This document shows positions 1 to 8,818 of a stretch of DNA of 64,000 nt, in pieces. The DNA lies in contig NZ_PYCN01000001.1 in assembly GCF_003062295.1 (NCBI RefSeq), forward strand, positions 640,001-704,000, read 5' to 3'. This stretch comes from Bradyrhizobium algeriense (GTDB lineage: Bacteria > Pseudomonadota > Alphaproteobacteria > Rhizobiales > Xanthobacteraceae). A program made the translations under genes and the position numbers. A model generated the notes under the pieces. That model worked only from the letters and a program-made list of their open reading frames with translations. It was not told where the DNA came from and ran no database searches. Each line of letters starts with the position of its first letter. The stretch's first letter is position 1.

Positions 1-2
1 AT

Positions 3-347
3 TTTCTCGTCGCGGTGGTTGCCGCGCTGCATGTGTTTTTTCTGGTGCTGGAGATGTTTCTCTGGACCAGGCCGCTGGGCCTGAAAATCTTCCGCAACGG
101 AATCGAGAAGGCAAGGGACTCCGCGGTGCTGGCCGCCAACCAGGGCCTGTATAACGGCTTCCTGGCCGCAGGCCTCGTCTGGGGCCTGTTCCATCCCAAT
201 CCTGCCTTCGCCTTCCAGATCAAGGTGTTCTTTCTGCTCTGCGTGATCGTGGCCGGCGGCTATGGTGCGGCAACCGTCAGCCGCCGGATCCTCTACGTGC
301 AGGCGGCGCCCGCGGCGCTCGCTTTGGTTCTGCTCTGGCTGGCTTGA
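3..347 (+). CDS. DUF1304 family small membrane protein, 5' end outside the window
   Basis: The reading frame is open to the window edge (first codons read FLVAVV), so a few N-terminal residues are missing; the GTG at 15 is probably internal. The visible 115 residues are hydrophobic with about four membrane segments. The stretch FLVLEMFLWTRPLG, a later NQGLYN and the GYGAATVSRR region match the DUF1304 family, whose members are about 120 residues long. The function of this family is unknown. The gene ends 130 bases before the next gene and need not be cotranscribed with it. Family assignment is fairly sure; the role is not inferable. Confidence 0.75.
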   Translation, partial: FLVAVVAALHVFFLVLEMFLWTRPLGLKIFRNGIEKARDSAVLAANQGLYNGFLAAGLVWGLFHPNPAFAFQIKVFFLLCVIVAGGYGAATVSRRILYVQAAPAALALVLLWLA

Positions 348-477
348 CAGGCTCACCTTTCCGTCACTGCCTTGCGTTGCCAAATCCGTTCCGCCAAACT
401 CCCTGGTAACGATGACGGCTGGCCATCCGAACCGATGACCGGACACGATCATCGGTCAACATAACGGAGGCAGCGAT

Positions 478-1704
478 ATGAGAAGTGGCATTCTTCATCT
501 CCTTGCAGGCACGGCGGTTGCGATCGCGCTATCGGCGACATCTGCAAGTGCGCAGAAGAAATACGATACCGGCGCAAGCGACACTGAAATCAAGATCGGC
601 CAGACCGTTCCGTTCTCGGGCCCGGCGTCGGCCTATGCCGGCATCGGCAAGACGCAGGCCGCTTATTTCAAGATGATCAACGAACAGGGCGGCATCAACG
701 GCCGCAAGCTCAACCTGATCCAGTATGACGACGCCTACTCGCCGCCGAAAGCCGTCGAACAGGTGCGCAAGCTGGTCGAGAGCGACGAGGTTCTGTTCAC
801 CTTCCAGATCATCGGCACGCCGTCGAACGCCGCCGTGCAGAAATACCTCAATTCGAAGAAAGTGCCGCAGCTCCTCGCCGCGACCGGTGCATCGAAATTC
901 ACCGACCCGAAGAACTTCCCCTGGACGATGGGATACAATCCCAACTACCAGACGGAGGGCCGCATCTACGGCCAATACATTCTGAAGAACCATCCAAACG
1001 CCAAGATCGGTATTCTCTATCAGAACGACGATCTTGGCCGTGATTATGTCACCGGCTTGAAGGACGCCCTCGGCGCCAAGGCCCCGTCGATGATCGTCGC
1101 CGAAACGTCCTATGAGCTGACCGATCCGACCATCGACTCGCAGATCGTCAAGCTGAAGGCGGCGGGCGCCGACCTGCTCTACAATGCCTCGACGCCGAAA
1201 TTTGCGGCCCAAGCGATCAAGAAGGTCGCCGACCTCGGCTGGAAGCCGGTGCATATCCTCGACATCAATGCGAGCCCGATCTCCGCCACGCTCAAGCCCG
1301 CAGGCCTCGATATCTCCAAGGACATCATCTCCACCAACTACGGCAAGGATCCGCTCGATCCGACATGGAAGGACGATCCCGGCATGAAGGCCTATTTCGC
1401 CTTCATGGACAAATATTACCCCGAGGGCGACAAGCTCAACACCGTCAACGTCTACGGCTATGCGACCGCGGAATTGCTGGTGAAGATCCTGCAACAGTGC
1501 GGCGACGATCTCACGCGCGAGAATATCATGCGGCAGGCCACCAGCCTGAAGAACGTCACCGGCAGCCTGTCGCTGCCGGGCATGGTCACCAACACCTCGC
1601 CGACCGACTACCGCATCAACAAGCAGATGCAGATGATGAAGTTCAATGGCGAGCGCTGGGAACTGTTCGGCCCGATCATCGAGGATACCGGACCGTCCGG
1701 TTAG
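478..1704 (+). CDS. Branched-chain-type ABC transporter substrate-binding protein (copy 1)
   Basis: A 408-residue periplasmic binding protein of the LivJ/Peripla_BP_6 type. Residues 1-25 form a Sec signal peptide ending SASA-QKK. The mature part opens with DTEIKIGQTVPFSGPAS, the usual first strand and ligand loop of this family, and later has YQNDDLGRDY, typical of the hinge region. The ATG is preceded by GGAGG at about 466. The next gene is a close paralog of the same length, and no permease or ATPase lies nearby, so this is an orphan receptor. In Bradyrhizobium such receptors often serve amides, urea or aromatic acids, but the ligand cannot be read from the sequence. Confidence 0.92.
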   Translation: MRSGILHLLAGTAVAIALSATSASAQKKYDTGASDTEIKIGQTVPFSGPASAYAGIGKTQAAYFKMINEQGGINGRKLNLIQYDDAYSPPKAVEQVRKLVESDEVLFTFQIIGTPSNAAVQKYLNSKKVPQLLAATGASKFTDPKNFPWTMGYNPNYQTEGRIYGQYILKNHPNAKIGILYQNDDLGRDYVTGLKDALGAKAPSMIVAETSYELTDPTIDSQIVKLKAAGADLLYNASTPKFAAQAIKKVADLGWKPVHILDINASPISATLKPAGLDISKDIISTNYGKDPLDPTWKDDPGMKAYFAFMDKYYPEGDKLNTVNVYGYATAELLVKILQQCGDDLTRENIMRQATSLKNVTGSLSLPGMVTNTSPTDYRINKQMQMMKFNGERWELFGPIIEDTGPSG

Positions 1705-1727
1705 CGGCCTGCCCCGATTCAAGAGAG

Positions 1728-1767
1728 AAGCCGTCGGCGTCACCCATGATGCCGGCGGCTTTTGTTT
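1728..1767 (+). terminator. Rho-independent terminator after binding protein copy 1
   Basis: AAGCCGTCGGCGTC pairs with GATGCCGGCGGCTT across a six-base loop (14 pairs, two of them G-T), followed directly by TTTTGTTTT. It lies 24 bases after the stop codon, so the two paralogous genes are probably separate transcription units. Confidence 0.85.
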
Positions 1768-1995
1768 TGACCCCCGTGATGTCCCTGCCCGCGCACCTGC
1801 ATCATTTTGCGCCTGACACCAAGGTATGGACTCTTTTTTGAGCAAGCGGAACCTGGTACCCGAAACCCGACTGCTGGATACCTTGCATTGCAATATGGCT
1901 TCCGCCACTATTGTGGCAGCGATGACGCCGCCGGCCAAATCCAGCCCGCGGCAAGATCATCGGCTCAATCATGAACACATGAGGAACGCAGCATT

Positions 1996-3222
1996 ATGAG
2001 GAAGAGTATTTTCCATCTGGTCACCGGCACGGCGCTTGCGGTTGCGCTGTCGGCGTCGTCGGCTTACGCGCAGAAAAAATACGACACCGGCGCGACCGAT
2101 ACCGAGATCAAGATCGGCCAGACCAATCCATTCTCGGGACCGGCCTCCGCCTATGCCACCATCGGCAAGACCCAGGCTGCCTATATGAAGATGATCAACG
2201 ATCAGGGTGGCGTGAAGGGCCGCAAGATCAACCTGATCCAGTATGACGACGCCTACTCGCCGCCCAAAGCGGTCGAGCAGGTGCGCAAGCTGGTCGAGAG
2301 CGACGAAGTACTCCTCACCTTCCAGCTGCTCGGCACGCCCTCGAACGCAGCGGTGCAGAAATATCTCAATTCGAAAAAGGTGCCGCAGCTGTTCGCCGCC
2401 ACCGGCGCGTCGAAGTTCACCGATCCGAAGAATTTTCCGTGGACGATGGGTTTTAACCCGAACTACTTCGTCGAGGGCCGGATCTATGGCCAGTACATCC
2501 TGAAGGAATATCCGAACGCCAAGATCGGCGTGCTCTATCAGAACGACGACCTCGGCAAGGATTATTTGAACGGCATCAAGTCCGGCCTCGGCGACAAGGC
2601 CGCGAAGATGATCGTGTCGGAAGCTTCCTACGAAGTCTCCGACCCGACCATCGATTCGCAGATCCTCAAGATCAAGGACGCCGGCGCGGACCTGTTCTTC
2701 TCGGCGACCACGCCCAAGCAGGCGGCGCAGGCCATCAAGAAGATCCACGAGCTTAACTGGAAGCCGGTGCACATCCTCGACATCAACGCCACCTCGGTCG
2801 GCGCGGTGATGAAACCGGCGGGGCTGGAAGCCTCCAAGGGCGTGATCAGCGTCAACTACGGCAAGGATCCGCTGGATCCGACCTGGAAGGACGACGCCGG
2901 CATGAAGAAGTATTTCGAGTTCATGGCGAAGTACTATCCCGATGGCGACAAGGATTCGAGCTTCAATTCCTATGCCTACTCGACCTCGCAATTGATGATC
3001 CACGTGCTCGAAAAGTGCGGCGATAATCTCACCCGCGAAAACGTCATGAAGCAGGCCACCAGCCTCAAGAATGTTCAGCTCGATCTGTCGCTGCCGGGTA
3101 TCCTCGCCAACACCACGCCCGACGATTACCGCGTCAACAAGCAGTTGCAGATGATGCGGTTCAACGGCGAGCGTTGGGAAATGTTCGGCCCGATCCTCGA
3201 GGACACCGGCCCGGCGGGCTAG
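1996..3222 (+). CDS. Branched-chain-type ABC transporter substrate-binding protein (copy 2)
   Basis: A second 408-residue Peripla_BP_6 receptor, collinear with the preceding one over its whole length. It shares the signal-peptide end (AYA-QKKYDTGA), the DTEIKIGQT opening and the WEMFGPILEDTGPAG tail, with scattered substitutions. Differences cluster in segments likely to shape the ligand site: for example the first gene has ISATLKPAGLDISKDIIS where this one has VGAVMKPAGLEASKGVIS. The leader regions also share a GATCATCGG element, pointing to tandem duplication that included the promoter region. A weak GAGGAA ribosome site precedes the ATG. No permease genes are adjacent. Confidence 0.92.
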   Translation: MRKSIFHLVTGTALAVALSASSAYAQKKYDTGATDTEIKIGQTNPFSGPASAYATIGKTQAAYMKMINDQGGVKGRKINLIQYDDAYSPPKAVEQVRKLVESDEVLLTFQLLGTPSNAAVQKYLNSKKVPQLFAATGASKFTDPKNFPWTMGFNPNYFVEGRIYGQYILKEYPNAKIGVLYQNDDLGKDYLNGIKSGLGDKAAKMIVSEASYEVSDPTIDSQILKIKDAGADLFFSATTPKQAAQAIKKIHELNWKPVHILDINATSVGAVMKPAGLEASKGVISVNYGKDPLDPTWKDDAGMKKYFEFMAKYYPDGDKDSSFNSYAYSTSQLMIHVLEKCGDNLTRENVMKQATSLKNVQLDLSLPGILANTTPDDYRVNKQLQMMRFNGERWEMFGPILEDTGPAG

Positions 3223-3261
3223 TCGCTGCGGCCCAATCGAAACGATCGGCGGAAAGAAGCG

Positions 3262-3292
3262 ATCGGCGGCCCCTCGGGGCCGCCGATTTTTT
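3262..3292 (+). terminator. Rho-independent terminator after binding protein copy 2
   Basis: A perfect 12-bp stem (ATCGGCGGCCCC / GGGGCCGCCGAT) with a two-base connector is followed by a run of six T. It lies 40 bases after the stop codon. Confidence 0.92.
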
Positions 3293-3380
3293 GTAGGATG
3301 GGTAGAGCGCAGCGAAACCCATCATCGCAGGAGCGTGTGTTGCCGGATCGATGGGTATCGCTGCGCTCCACCCATCCTAC
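3293..3380. repeat. Intergenic palindromic repeat, GTAGGATGGG type
   Basis: An inverted repeat with outer arms GTAGGATGGGTAGAGCGCAG and its near complement ending at 3380, and an inner pair of AACCCATC / GATGGGT around a short centre. It sits between a terminator and the 3' end of a convergent gene. Palindromes of this kind are scattered in Bradyrhizobium genomes; a related one (GTAGCCCGGATGGAGC type) is at 6196-6284. Confidence 0.8.
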
Positions 3381-3390
3381 GCATCGCGCC

Positions 3391-3816
3391 CTACTTCGGT
3401 ATCTCGCCAAAGGTCTTGCCGGCCGGCAGCACCGCGTGCCGGATCAGGCGGGAATCCTCCACCGCGGCCTGGCGGTGCTTGACCGCTTCGCGATAGACGG
3501 GATCGCGGATCATCTCGGCGAACGCCGCGACGCTTGGATATTCGGCGATGAAGCAGTGGTCCCAGCGCTCGGCCTCGGGTCCGATCAGCATCAGCTCGAA
3601 CCGGCCCTGCCAGACGATGCGGCCGCCGAGCCGTTCGAACACCGGGCCGCTTTCGCGCCCATAGGCCGCGTAGGCCTCCGCGCCCGTCGCCTTGCGGCCG
3701 TCGGGATAGGCGGCCTGCACGCGCAAACGAACCAGGTTGAGCATGTGGATGGGCCCCGGCCGGTCGTTGGCCTTGAATTGCGCGAATACTTCCTTGGTCG
3801 GATCGATATGGCCCAT
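3391..3816 (-). CDS. DUF1330 domain-containing protein
   Basis: A 141-residue cytosolic protein with no signal peptide. It has the ferredoxin-like alpha/beta barrel pattern of DUF1330: PIHMLNLVRL as first strand, AYAAYGRESGPVFERLGGRI in the middle and FIAEYPSVAAFAEMIRDPVY near the end. The family is related to dimeric alpha/beta-barrel (ABM/EthD-like) proteins, but no biochemical activity is established. GGAGGAAAT lies upstream of the ATG on this strand. The gene is convergent with the binding-protein gene and is transcribed away from the penicillin-binding protein gene that follows. Confidence 0.85.
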   Translation of the reverse strand: MGHIDPTKEVFAQFKANDRPGPIHMLNLVRLRVQAAYPDGRKATGAEAYAAYGRESGPVFERLGGRIVWQGRFELMLIGPEAERWDHCFIAEYPSVAAFAEMIRDPVYREAVKHRQAAVEDSRLIRHAVLPAGKTFGEIPK

Positions 3817-3961
3817 CTCAAATTTCCTCCGAAAACACGGTTCCTTGCGCTGATGCTAGCACGCCCCGCCGCACCTCCTAATCCCGCGTTAACCTTTCCG
3901 TAACCGTCCCTTAAACAGCCCTCGCTAGCGTGCGATGAGACGGGTGTGAACGGCGTTTGTC

Positions 3962-6184
3962 ATGGCGTGGGGACGGAAAAAGCGCGGCGGACGCGAGGAG
4001 CCGCTGTTTGGGCTTCCTGCAGCGCTCGCCGATCTGCGCCTCTCTCCCGAGGATCGCATCCCAGCCGCCGTCGACGACGACAAACCGAAGAAATCAGTGC
4101 CCAAGCGCAAGCACGAAGAGGACGATGACGAGCCGCCGCCGCGCGAGAGGAAGCCGCGCGCGGCCAAGGGCGGCGCCAAGCGGCGCGCGAAATCACGCGG
4201 CCGGATCAGGTTCGGCCGGCTGATCTATTGGGGCGCGGTGCTCGGCCTGTGGACCGCGATCGCGATCATCGGCGTCGTGGTCTGGGTCGGCGCGCATCTG
4301 CCGGCGATCCAGTCGCTGGAAATTCCAAAGCGCCCGCCGACCATTCAGATTGTCGGCGTCGACGGCAGCCTGCTGGCCTCGCGCGGCGAAATGGCCGGCA
4401 CCAATGTCGCACTGAAGGATCTGCCGCCTTATCTGCCGAAGGCGTTCATCGCCATCGAGGACCGCCGCTTCTATTCGCATTACGGCATCGACCCCGTCGG
4501 CATCGCGCGCGCGGCGGTTGCCAACATCCTGCATCGCGGCGTGTCGCAGGGCGGCTCGACGCTAACGCAGCAGCTCGCGAAAAACCTGTTCCTGACCCAG
4601 GAACGCACCATGGCGCGCAAGCTGCAGGAAGTGGAGCTGGCGCTGTGGCTGGAGCGCAAGCACTCCAAGAACGAAATTCTCGAGCTCTACCTCAACCGCG
4701 TCTATTTCGGCTCCGGCGCCTATGGCGTCGAGGCGGCTTCGCAACGCTATTTCGGCAAATCAGCCAAGAACGTCACGGTCGCGGAAGCCGCGATGCTGGC
4801 GGGCCTCGTCAAATCGCCGTCGCGGCTGGCGCCCAACCGCAACCCCGAAGGCGCAGAGGCGCGCGCTCAGATCGTGCTCGCGGCGATGGCGGAGGGCAAA
4901 TTCATCAGCGCCGCCCAGGCCAAGGCCTCGATCGGCCATCCCTCGTACAAGGTGAAGCCGGCCGGCGCCGGCACGGTCAATTACGTCGCCGACTGGATCG
5001 GCGAGGTGCTCGACGATCTCGTCGGCCAGATCGACCAGAGCATCGTGGTCGAAACCACGATCGATCCGAAACTGCAGAGTGTCGCGGAAGCCGCCATCAT
5101 CGACGAGCTGGCCGCGAAGAGCGTGAAATTCAACGTCACGCAGGGCGCGCTGGTGGCGATGACGCCCGAAGGCGCGGTGCGCGCCATGGTCGGCGGGCGG
5201 AACTATGCTGACAGCCAGTACAACCGCGCGGTGACGGCTAAACGCCAGCCCGGCTCGGCGTTCAAGCCGTTCATCTATCTGACGGCGATCGAAGGCGGCC
5301 TGACGCCGGAAACGATCCGCCAGGACGCGCCGCTCGATCTCAAGGGCTGGAAACCTGAGAACTACACCCATGAATATTTCGGCTCGGTGACGCTGACACA
5401 GGCGCTGGCGATGTCGCTCAACACGGTCGCGGTGCGGCTCGGCCTCGAGGTTGGGCCAAAGAACGTGGTGCGGACCGCGCACCGGCTGGGGATTTCATCG
5501 AAGCTCGAGGCCAATCCTTCGATCGCGCTCGGTACCTCGGAAGTCTCGGTCATCGAACTGGTCGGCGCCTATGCACCCTTTGCCAATGGCGGGCTCGGCG
5601 TCTCCCCGCATGTCGTGACCAAGATCCGTACCAATGAGGGCAAGGTGCTGTATGTGCGGCAGCCCGACCGGACCGGCCAGGTGATCGAGCCGCGCCATGC
5701 CGCGATGATGAACACGATGATGCTGGAAACCCTGCTGTCCGGTACCGCGCGCAAGGCGGAGATTCCGGGCTGGATGGCCGCCGGCAAGACCGGCACCAGC
5801 CAGGATTTCCGCGACGCCTGGTTTATCGGCTACACGGCGAACCTCGTCACCGGCGTCTGGCTCGGCAATGACGATAACTCGCCGACCAGGAAGGCCACCG
5901 GCGGCGGCCTGCCGGTGGAAGTATGGACCCGCTTCATGCGCACGGCGCATCAGGGCGTGGCGGTGGCGAGCCTGCCGAACGCGCAGCGTGGCGGCTTCAT
6001 GTCGAACCTGTTCCAGACCGCGTCGCAGGTCAGCGCAGCGCCGCAGCCGGCGCCGGTCCCGCAGAGCGGCGGATATCGGCCGCCACCGGCGAGAACGTCC
6101 GCGCCACCGCCGAATCCATCGGCACGCCCGGAAGCAGCCGCAGGACTGGATGGCTGGCTGGTGGACCGGCTGTTTGGAAGGTAG
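3962..6184 (+). CDS. Class A penicillin-binding protein (PBP1A family transglycosylase/transpeptidase)
   Basis: A 740-residue bifunctional enzyme that polymerises and cross-links peptidoglycan at the periplasmic face of the inner membrane. Residues 1-85 are cytoplasmic, highly charged and rich in Lys, Arg and Asp; residues 88-111 form the membrane anchor. The GT51 transglycosylase domain has AIEDRRFYSHYG (catalytic Glu166) and GGSTLTQQLAKNLF. The transpeptidase domain has the SxxK serine at 432-435 (SAFK), SLN at 485-487 and KTGT at 609-612, so both activities look intact. The tail is Pro-rich and probably disordered. The gene stands alone, divergent from the DUF1330 gene. Confidence 0.95.
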   Translation: MAWGRKKRGGREEPLFGLPAALADLRLSPEDRIPAAVDDDKPKKSVPKRKHEEDDDEPPPRERKPRAAKGGAKRRAKSRGRIRFGRLIYWGAVLGLWTAIAIIGVVVWVGAHLPAIQSLEIPKRPPTIQIVGVDGSLLASRGEMAGTNVALKDLPPYLPKAFIAIEDRRFYSHYGIDPVGIARAAVANILHRGVSQGGSTLTQQLAKNLFLTQERTMARKLQEVELALWLERKHSKNEILELYLNRVYFGSGAYGVEAASQRYFGKSAKNVTVAEAAMLAGLVKSPSRLAPNRNPEGAEARAQIVLAAMAEGKFISAAQAKASIGHPSYKVKPAGAGTVNYVADWIGEVLDDLVGQIDQSIVVETTIDPKLQSVAEAAIIDELAAKSVKFNVTQGALVAMTPEGAVRAMVGGRNYADSQYNRAVTAKRQPGSAFKPFIYLTAIEGGLTPETIRQDAPLDLKGWKPENYTHEYFGSVTLTQALAMSLNTVAVRLGLEVGPKNVVRTAHRLGISSKLEANPSIALGTSEVSVIELVGAYAPFANGGLGVSPHVVTKIRTNEGKVLYVRQPDRTGQVIEPRHAAMMNTMMLETLLSGTARKAEIPGWMAAGKTGTSQDFRDAWFIGYTANLVTGVWLGNDDNSPTRKATGGGLPVEVWTRFMRTAHQGVAVASLPNAQRGGFMSNLFQTASQVSAAPQPAPVPQSGGYRPPPARTSAPPPNPSARPEAAAGLDGWLVDRLFGR

Positions 6185-6195
6185 GCGCTTCGCGC

Positions 6196-6284
6196 GTAGC
6201 CCGGATGGAGCGAAGCGCAATCCGGGAACAGGGTCGCTGCATTCGAAACCGCCCCCGGGTTTCGCTTCGCTCCACCCGGGCTAC
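6196..6284. repeat. Intergenic palindromic repeat, GTAGCCCGGATGGAGC type
   Basis: The left arm GTAGCCCGGATGGAGCGAAG returns as its near complement (CTTCGCTCCACCCGGGCTAC) ending at 6284, with CAATCCGGG / CCCCCGGGTTT as the inner pair. It fills the gap between the convergent PBP and metallopeptidase genes and could act as a bidirectional transcription barrier, though no T run follows. Confidence 0.8.
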
Positions 6285-6293
6285 GATTGAGTG

Positions 6294-7115
6294 CTAATCC
6301 TCGACCCCGTAACGATGCAAATCGTTGCCGTGGGTATCGAGCCAGCGCTTGGCGCGTTCGACATGGTCGCAAATACGATCCACGACGCGCCAGAACCTGG
6401 GCGAGTGGTTCATTTCGACGAGATGGGCGACTTCATGGGCGGCGAGATAGTCCAGCACATAGGGCGGCGCGAGGATCAATCGCCAGGAATACGACAGCGA
6501 TCCGGCCGATGTGCATGAACCCCAGCGGCTCGACTGGTCGCGGATCGACACCCGCCTGACCCGCACGCCGAGATCCGCCGCGTAGGCGAGCGATGCCTTG
6601 TGCAGATCCTTGCGCGCTTCGCGCTTGAGAAAGTCGTGGACGCGCCGGTCCATGTGTTCGAAATCGCCAGCGACGCACAAAATCTTCTCGCCGCTGTCGC
6701 GGGTTTCGGTCCACACCGTGCCGCGCTCGCCCGCGCGATGCACGATCCGGTGCGGCACACCGCGCAACGGTATGACAGTGCCGGCCTGAAACGGTGCGGC
6801 CTTCGGCAGACGGCCGAGACGGGCGGCGATCCAGCCGCCGTGAAGCTGCGCAAAATCCTTGGCTTCCATGATCGTGCCGCGCGGCGGCATCGTCAGGATG
6901 GCTTCGCGATCCGTTGGATGAATGCGCAAGGTGTATCGCCGCGCGCGGCGGTGCCGGCGCAGCCTGATCGCAAAGACTTGCGAGCCGTGCTTGACCAAAA
7001 GAGTCGCGGGTTCGGCGGGCCGCCGATAAAGGAGGGCGCGAGTAGCCATGTCTTGGAGTCCGGGGAGCAGGAGTTCGCCCGGATTCTGCCATATCCGCCG
7101 CCAGGGAAATCGCAT
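6294..7115 (-). CDS. YgjP-like zinc metallopeptidase (M48/SprT-like, DUF45)
   Basis: A 273-residue protein of the YgjP/DUF45 family. The zinc site HEVAHL (HExxH) is followed about ten residues later by the third ligand region HSPRFW, and SSRWGSC upstream is the conserved family signature. The N-terminal half is a beta-rich domain with RRHRRARRYTLRI. There is no signal peptide, so the protein is cytosolic. Neither the ATG at 7115 nor the internal ATG at about 7049 has a convincing ribosome site, so the start is uncertain; the shorter form would begin MATRALLYRR. The gene is convergent with the PBP gene. The physiological substrate is unknown for this family. Confidence 0.85.
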   Translation of the reverse strand: MRFPWRRIWQNPGELLLPGLQDMATRALLYRRPAEPATLLVKHGSQVFAIRLRRHRRARRYTLRIHPTDREAILTMPPRGTIMEAKDFAQLHGGWIAARLGRLPKAAPFQAGTVIPLRGVPHRIVHRAGERGTVWTETRDSGEKILCVAGDFEHMDRRVHDFLKREARKDLHKASLAYAADLGVRVRRVSIRDQSSRWGSCTSAGSLSYSWRLILAPPYVLDYLAAHEVAHLVEMNHSPRFWRVVDRICDHVERAKRWLDTHGNDLHRYGVED

Positions 7116-7341
7116 CTAAATTGCTCGGCGCAAAAACAAATCATTTGCCCAATATACAGGGGCTTGGCGGCAAATAGCCTCTAGGGAATGGGGCTGGAAC
7201 CCAAAATTTCGGCTGGAACCGGGGGTCAAAAACGGCCTCAAGGAGTGAGTCTGAACTCACTGCTTGATTCGACCGGAATCCGGAATGTTTGAATCTTCTC
7301 AGCAACTTATAGGCGACCCGGAATCGATGTCGCCCGGGGCA

Positions 7342-8691
7342 CTATTCGGCTGCACGGACCAATGTTGGCTTGGTAGCAGCCGCTGAAATCTTGGTATTGG
7401 CCGCCGACATCATGAAATCGGAGATGCGCGGCACGATTTCGGAACGGAATCGCGATCCGTTGAACACGCCGTAATGGCCGACACCCTTCTGCACGTAATG
7501 CACACGTCGATGATCGGGAATATGCGGGCACAATGCGTGCGTCGCTTCGGTCTGACCGAGCCCGGAGATGTCGTCTTTCTCGCCTTCCACCGTCATCAGC
7601 GCCACGCGGCGGATCTGCGACGGATCGACCAGCTTGCCGCGATGGGTCATCTCGCCCTTGGGCAGCGCGTGCTTGACGAAGACGACATCGACGGTCTGCA
7701 GGTAATACTCCGCCGTCAGATCCATCACCGCGAGATACTCGTCATAGAATTCGCGGTGCTTGTCGACCATGTCGCCGTCGCCCTTCACCAGATTGTTGAA
7801 CAGGGCCTTGTGCGCGTCGGTATGGCGATCGAGATTCATGGTGATGAAGCCCGAGAGCTGCAAAAAGCCCGGATAGACGTCGCGCATCACGCCGGGATGC
7901 GGGAACGGCACCTTGGTGATGACATGGTTGCGGAACCATTCGATGCCGCGCTCGGCCGCGAGATTGTTCACTGACGTGGGATTGCGGCGGGTATCGATCG
8001 GGCCGCCCATCAGCGTCATCGACAGCGGCACGAAGGGATCGCGCTCGGCTTCCATCACGGAGACCGCCGCCACCACCGGCACCGAAGGCTGGCACACCGC
8101 GATCACATGCATGTTGCCGCCGAGCACGTGCAGCATCTCGATGACGTAATCGACATAGTCATCGAGATCGAAGCGGCCCTCGGTGAGAGGAACCATCCGC
8201 GCGTCGGACCAGTCGGTGATGTAGACTTCATGCGTCGGCAGGAACGCCTCGACCGTGCCGCGCAGCAGCGTCGCGTAATGGCCGGACATCGGCGCCACGA
8301 TCAGCACGCGCGGATGCGGGCTGCGCAAGGGCCGGGTCAGCTTGCGATCGAAATGCAGCAGACGGCAGAACGGCTTTTCCCAGATCGAGCGGACTTCGAC
8401 CGGCGTGCGGACGCCGTTGACCTCGGTGGTGTCGAGACCCCATTCGGGCTTGCCGTAGCGGCGCGTGGTGCGCTCGAACAATTCGCAGGCCGCGGCGATC
8501 GATTTGCCGAATTCGGTGTGCGACCAGGGATTCAGCGGGTTTTGAAACAGGATTTTGGTGGCGTCGGTCACGGCGCGTGCCGGGTTGAGCGACGCGTGAC
8601 CCATCTCGTACATCCAGTACATCGGCGTCGTGAGCGCCGGACTGCCTTCGGCCACCAGGGGCGGTGCGCCGCCAAACTCACCAATCGGCAT
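7342..8691 (-). CDS. phaZ: Intracellular polyhydroxyalkanoate depolymerase
   Basis: A 449-residue cytosolic enzyme that mobilises stored PHB. It has no signal peptide and opens with MPIGEFGG...MYWMYEMGHASLNP, matching the intracellular PhaZ type rather than secreted depolymerases. The nucleophile is probably the Cys in AVCQPSVPV, as in the Ralstonia PhaZ1 group. The start at 8691 is preferred over an upstream in-frame ATG at 8919 because it has AGAGG at suitable spacing and the longer form would run into the downstream end of the ABC permease gene. A dyad TTGCGCCGCAG just upstream could bind a PhaR-type regulator. Confidence 0.9.
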   Translation of the reverse strand: MPIGEFGGAPPLVAEGSPALTTPMYWMYEMGHASLNPARAVTDATKILFQNPLNPWSHTEFGKSIAAACELFERTTRRYGKPEWGLDTTEVNGVRTPVEVRSIWEKPFCRLLHFDRKLTRPLRSPHPRVLIVAPMSGHYATLLRGTVEAFLPTHEVYITDWSDARMVPLTEGRFDLDDYVDYVIEMLHVLGGNMHVIAVCQPSVPVVAAVSVMEAERDPFVPLSMTLMGGPIDTRRNPTSVNNLAAERGIEWFRNHVITKVPFPHPGVMRDVYPGFLQLSGFITMNLDRHTDAHKALFNNLVKGDGDMVDKHREFYDEYLAVMDLTAEYYLQTVDVVFVKHALPKGEMTHRGKLVDPSQIRRVALMTVEGEKDDISGLGQTEATHALCPHIPDHRRVHYVQKGVGHYGVFNGSRFRSEIVPRISDFMMSAANTKISAAATKPTLVRAAE

Positions 8692-8818
8692 TTTATTTCT
8701 GACCTCTGTTTGCGCCGCAGCATAGTGCAGAATGCGTAATAATGCGTCAATGCACCGAACGCGCCTATCCAGATGTATAAGGGACGCAAAACCCCGGAAA
8801 ACCACGGGAAACTGTGAC

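Noticed and set aside
529..3003. Long antisense frames opposite the two binding-protein genes
   Set aside because: Both have the same composition because the genes are paralogs; they are mirror frames of well-supported genes.
7244..7261. Perfect hairpin AGTGAGT-CTGA-ACTCACT downstream of phaZ
   Set aside because: Short, without a T run on either side; could be chance, so it was not called a terminator.
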